Source of the DNA: Phoronis ovalis
Taxonomy: Eukaryota > Phoronida > Phoronidae
Assembly (NCBI GenBank): GCA_028565635.1
Contig: JAOXYB010062957.1
Location: forward strand, 1-10,499
DNA length: 10,499 bases
Direction: 5' to 3'
The notes beneath the pieces were generated by a model. It did no database searches, had not been told where the DNA came from, and worked only from the letters and a program-made list of their open reading frames with translations. Shown in pieces: positions 8,533 through 10,499 of the stretch (position 1 is its first letter; each line of letters starts with the position of its first letter). Position numbers and translations under genes: made by a program.

Positions 8533-8538
8533 TTTAAT
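8533..8538 (-). terminator. Candidate poly(A) signal (ATTAAA) of the minus-strand gene
   Basis: ATTAAA on the minus strand is the only close match to a poly(A) hexamer between the stop codon at 9453 and the plus-strand gene end. It is followed on the minus strand by a T-rich stretch (about 8500-8525). It would imply a 3' UTR of about 0.9 kb. A non-canonical signal nearer the stop is equally possible. Confidence 0.25.
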
Positions 8539-8939
8539 GGCAAAAACAATTCGGTGAGTCAGATTTGTAATAAAAATAGTACAAATAAACAACAGAAAAC
8601 AAGCAATACAAGTAAAATATATCAAAACAATTGGAAATAGATGGGAATATCACATCAATATACATCAGGTTGATGCAAATACAACATATAACAAGATTTC
8701 AAATAAAACATTGATGCTGCAAATATGTAAAATAGTTAGAATTGTGACCACATTGGGTACAATAAGCTAGGAATTGATCGGTATAATTGAGAGTATATCA
8801 TGGTACTCCCGACTGCTGTACATTCAACATATCAGCAGCTCCTTACAGAATTACATTAATCTCACATATGCAAAAGTTACTAATAATTGTACGACATACT
8901 TCATTTACAAGGAAATCTTTAAACTTTGACATTTCTGAC

Positions 8940-8958
8940 TAACAAACAATGTTTGTTA
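8940..8958. repeat. Short perfect inverted repeat
   Basis: taacaaac-aat-gtttgtta has eight-base arms and a three-base loop. It could form a small hairpin in a transcript of either strand. There is no T-run or gene context to give it a role, and chance is likely. Confidence 0.5.
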
Positions 8959-9452
8959 TGAATGAACTCATTGCATGAAATAATAAAATTATTGCGTACA
9001 AAATCTTTAAGCAGCACATTTTCTTGTTAGTATATAATAATTACAATTGACCTTGAAAATGCAATTTGTACACATAAGACACATATTTACTACATCCAAA
9101 TTTTCTTTGACAAAGCCTATAGTTGGTCAAAATATTAAGATATTAATTTCAAAAGAGATTGAAATGTTACTAAAGATGAGGCGAATATTAATCCCCCTTG
9201 TAGATCAATATATATAAATGCCCAAACGTGCACTGTTAGTAACGCTTTCATAATAACTTAGTAAGAGAACAACACATAATTTGATACAAATGTTTCCATC
9301 AAAACCTATTTTCTTCCAACTAGCGGACAGATCCTTGTCAAACCATACATATTTGCCATAAGTGGCAATTAGCATAGCAGCTTAAATATTAAAATAATAG
9401 CACTTCTTTTGGTAGGCATACTCAAATTTGATATTCGATACTAATCATACAT

Positions 9453-9661
9453 CTACCAATTTTTTGGTTTCATCCATACTATCTCGCTGACGTCTTTCAC
9501 ATTTGTCCATTCACACAATACTTTACGTTGTACACCATTGATAATTACAACAGAATTCTTAGCCGGGACCATCAGATGTTCACCGAATATGCCACTGCTA
9601 GCGAGAGGGTGTTTAGTGCCTCCAAGTGTTGTGAAACCAGTATCTATACCTTTGCCGACAC
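9453..9661 (-). CDS. Unrecognised protein, terminal exon (possible beta-propeller C-terminus)
   Basis: On the minus strand the acceptor taacttttcatttcag precedes a 209-base exon that completes a split Gly codon and encodes 68 more residues (VGKGIDTGFTTLGGTKHPLA at the start, KPKNW at the end) before TAG at 9453-9455. The other two frames hit stops early. Short alternating hydrophobic strands (HLMVP, SVVIIN, KVLCEW, EIVWM) separated by Gly/Asn turns resemble propeller blades or another all-beta fold. No transmembrane helix or C-terminal targeting signal is evident. The gene is not recognised; its 5' exons lie outside the window. The fold is inference, while the exon is well supported by acceptor, frame and joining to the upstream exon. 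Confidence 0.85.
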
Positions 9662-9993
9662 CTGAAATGAAAAGTTAACTATACAGTAAAGAAACAACGT
9701 AAAGGTTGTCATGTTATTCAGTTTCATGTCAGTCAGTAAACTTTTCCTTGGGAGGTATTAATTAATTTCAAGATAAATAGACAGCAATTTTGCAACGTGA
9801 ATTTGAAGAAAAATGTTGTATTTTTTATTCCTCATAAAGCAGTATAAAAAGTTCTTATTAATAGTAGATACAAAAACTGCCAATGTACGACATTTTTGCA
9901 AAGCTTACAGAAATGTCACACAAAATTGTGAGAAATTTTGACACAAGCAAAACTCAACACAAGACTAATTATAATATATTTGTCTGTACAAAC
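9662..9993 (-). other. Intron of the minus-strand gene
   Basis: This 332-base intron runs from the donor GTTTGT (minus strand, starting at 9993) to the acceptor catttcag (ending at 9662). It breaks a Gly codon after the first base (G|GT). Nothing else was seen in it. Confidence 0.8.
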
Positions 9994-10158
9994 CTTCAAT
10001 GAGTTCTGTTCTAGCTGATTGTAGATCAATATACCAAATTTGGTTACCATTCTGAGAACTGGCAAAGAAATCATAACTTCCATGATGAGCTGACGGAAAA
10101 AATGCAACATCGTCGAGAGGAACATTTGGCCAGCTTTCAAAAGAATACTTTACTTCAC
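9994..10158 (-). CDS. Unrecognised protein, penultimate exon (possible beta-propeller)
   Basis: This 165-base minus-strand exon follows the acceptor gtcataatttgcag and ends at the donor GAAG|GTTTGT. Phase 2 in and phase 1 out gives 54 complete codons, beginning EVKYSFESWPNVPLDDVAFF and ending ARTELIE. The stretch NGNQIWYIDLQSARTELIEG, completed by the next exon, has the strand-turn-strand look of a propeller blade, where a residue pair such as IWYIDL is common. Aromatic content is high (Trp, Phe, Tyr). A longer minus-strand open stretch overlapping here (9916-10140) is in another frame and runs through the donor, so it is a shadow. Confidence 0.85.
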
Positions 10159-10499
10159 CTGCAAATTATGACACATCTAACATAAAATAATTCTCTATAA
10201 ACTCAAGGATGTGTTCTTTTAAGTTACATCAACCTACACAGCTGACTGAAGGAATGGATAATTATGCAAAAATAAGTAATGAAACAAAAAGTGAACTATA
10301 TGCATCACCACTTGAAAAAAGCTTGTACAAAGTACTTGCATACAATTTAGCATCATCCCAGCTCATGAATATATACTTTTCTGAATATATTTAACTCAAG
10401 TTCCATAAAAAAATAAACATTATTTATGTCACAAGAACAAAGTCGTATATGCAATTTAAAGGCGCCCGTAGGCACATGTTTATTAATATAAAGAATAGA
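10159..10499 (-). other. Upstream intron of the minus-strand gene, no exon seen
   Basis: This sequence precedes the acceptor at 10159-10161 on the minus strand. No minus-strand exon with plausible splice sites was found up to the window edge. It contains a plus-strand 61-codon open stretch (10209-10394), which I rejected, and a GC-rich patch, ggcgcccgtaggcaca, at 10461-10476 that stands out in the AT-rich surroundings. Confidence 0.6.

Larger units (their letters stand above)
8116..9452. other. Intergenic region and probable minus-strand 3' UTR
   Basis: This is AT-rich sequence between two convergent genes. Part of it must be the 3' UTR of the minus-strand gene that stops at 9453-9455. No AATAAA was found on the minus strand here; the only near-canonical hexamer seen is ATTAAA at 8533-8538. 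A plus-strand AATAAA at 8702-8707 has no gene attached. An 8-base inverted repeat lies at 8940-8958. An 83-codon ATG-initiated plus-strand frame at 8392-8640 is not accepted as a gene. Confidence 0.6.

Noticed and set aside
9916-10140. 74-codon minus-strand frame overlapping the penultimate minus exon
   Set aside because: The alternative frame (2 in, 1 out) joins cleanly to the terminal exon. This one runs through the donor into intron sequence.
10209-10394. 61-codon plus-strand ATG frame
   Set aside because: It sits in the intron of the minus-strand gene with no promoter, poly(A) signal or neighbouring plus-strand exon. It is within chance length.
1-10499. Bacterial accessory system, mobile element or CRISPR array
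   Set aside because: Spliced genes, animal-type poly(A) signals and the absence of regular repeat-spacer structure, transposase motifs or Shine-Dalgarno sites argue against it.

Overview
The window looks like nuclear DNA from an animal, most likely an invertebrate. It is AT-rich. The coding stretches are large blocks bounded by textbook GT-AG splice sites with pyrimidine tracts before the acceptors, and the introns are short to medium (about 120-780 bases). There is an AATAAA poly(A) signal with a GU-rich downstream element. Nothing bacterial is present: no Shine-Dalgarno sites and no operons. No species is recognised. No tRNA, rRNA, CRISPR array or intact transposon was seen.

Plus strand, 415-8115: the 3' half or more of one gene for a very long coiled-coil protein with low-complexity flanks. 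Seven exons join in a single open frame: 415-483, 931-2874, 3652-6056, 6341-6481, 6717-6969, 7451-7506 and 7629-7689. They give a C-terminal product of about 1642 residues. The start codon and 5' exons lie before the window. The order is: a short helical segment; a Ser/Thr/Asp-rich region with a 38-residue tandem duplication; two coiled coils separated by an acidic-then-basic linker; a third coiled coil that runs across a splice junction; then a long disordered tail with many Ser/Thr-Pro sites, a second duplicated segment, and a short proline-rich/basic patch. The architecture resembles cytoskeletal or centrosomal scaffolds, but no named family is recognised.

The 3' end of this gene has two readings. 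In-frame TAA at 7508-7510 ends the protein after ...DTE. That TAA sits inside a good splice donor (GTAAGA at 7507). Using the donor joins, in frame, to a small GC-richer exon at 7629-7689 that ends in TGA and adds 19 residues. A 3' UTR follows, to a poly(A) signal at 8091-8096.

Minus strand, about 8530-10158: the last two coding exons of a second, convergent gene (9994-10158, then 9453-9661 ending in TAG). They encode 123 C-terminal residues whose short hydrophobic strands and turns suggest the last blades of a beta-propeller. The gene is not recognised. The two genes are tail to tail, with roughly 0.4-1.3 kb between their transcript ends depending on where the minus-strand transcript is polyadenylated. 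No functional link between them is implied.
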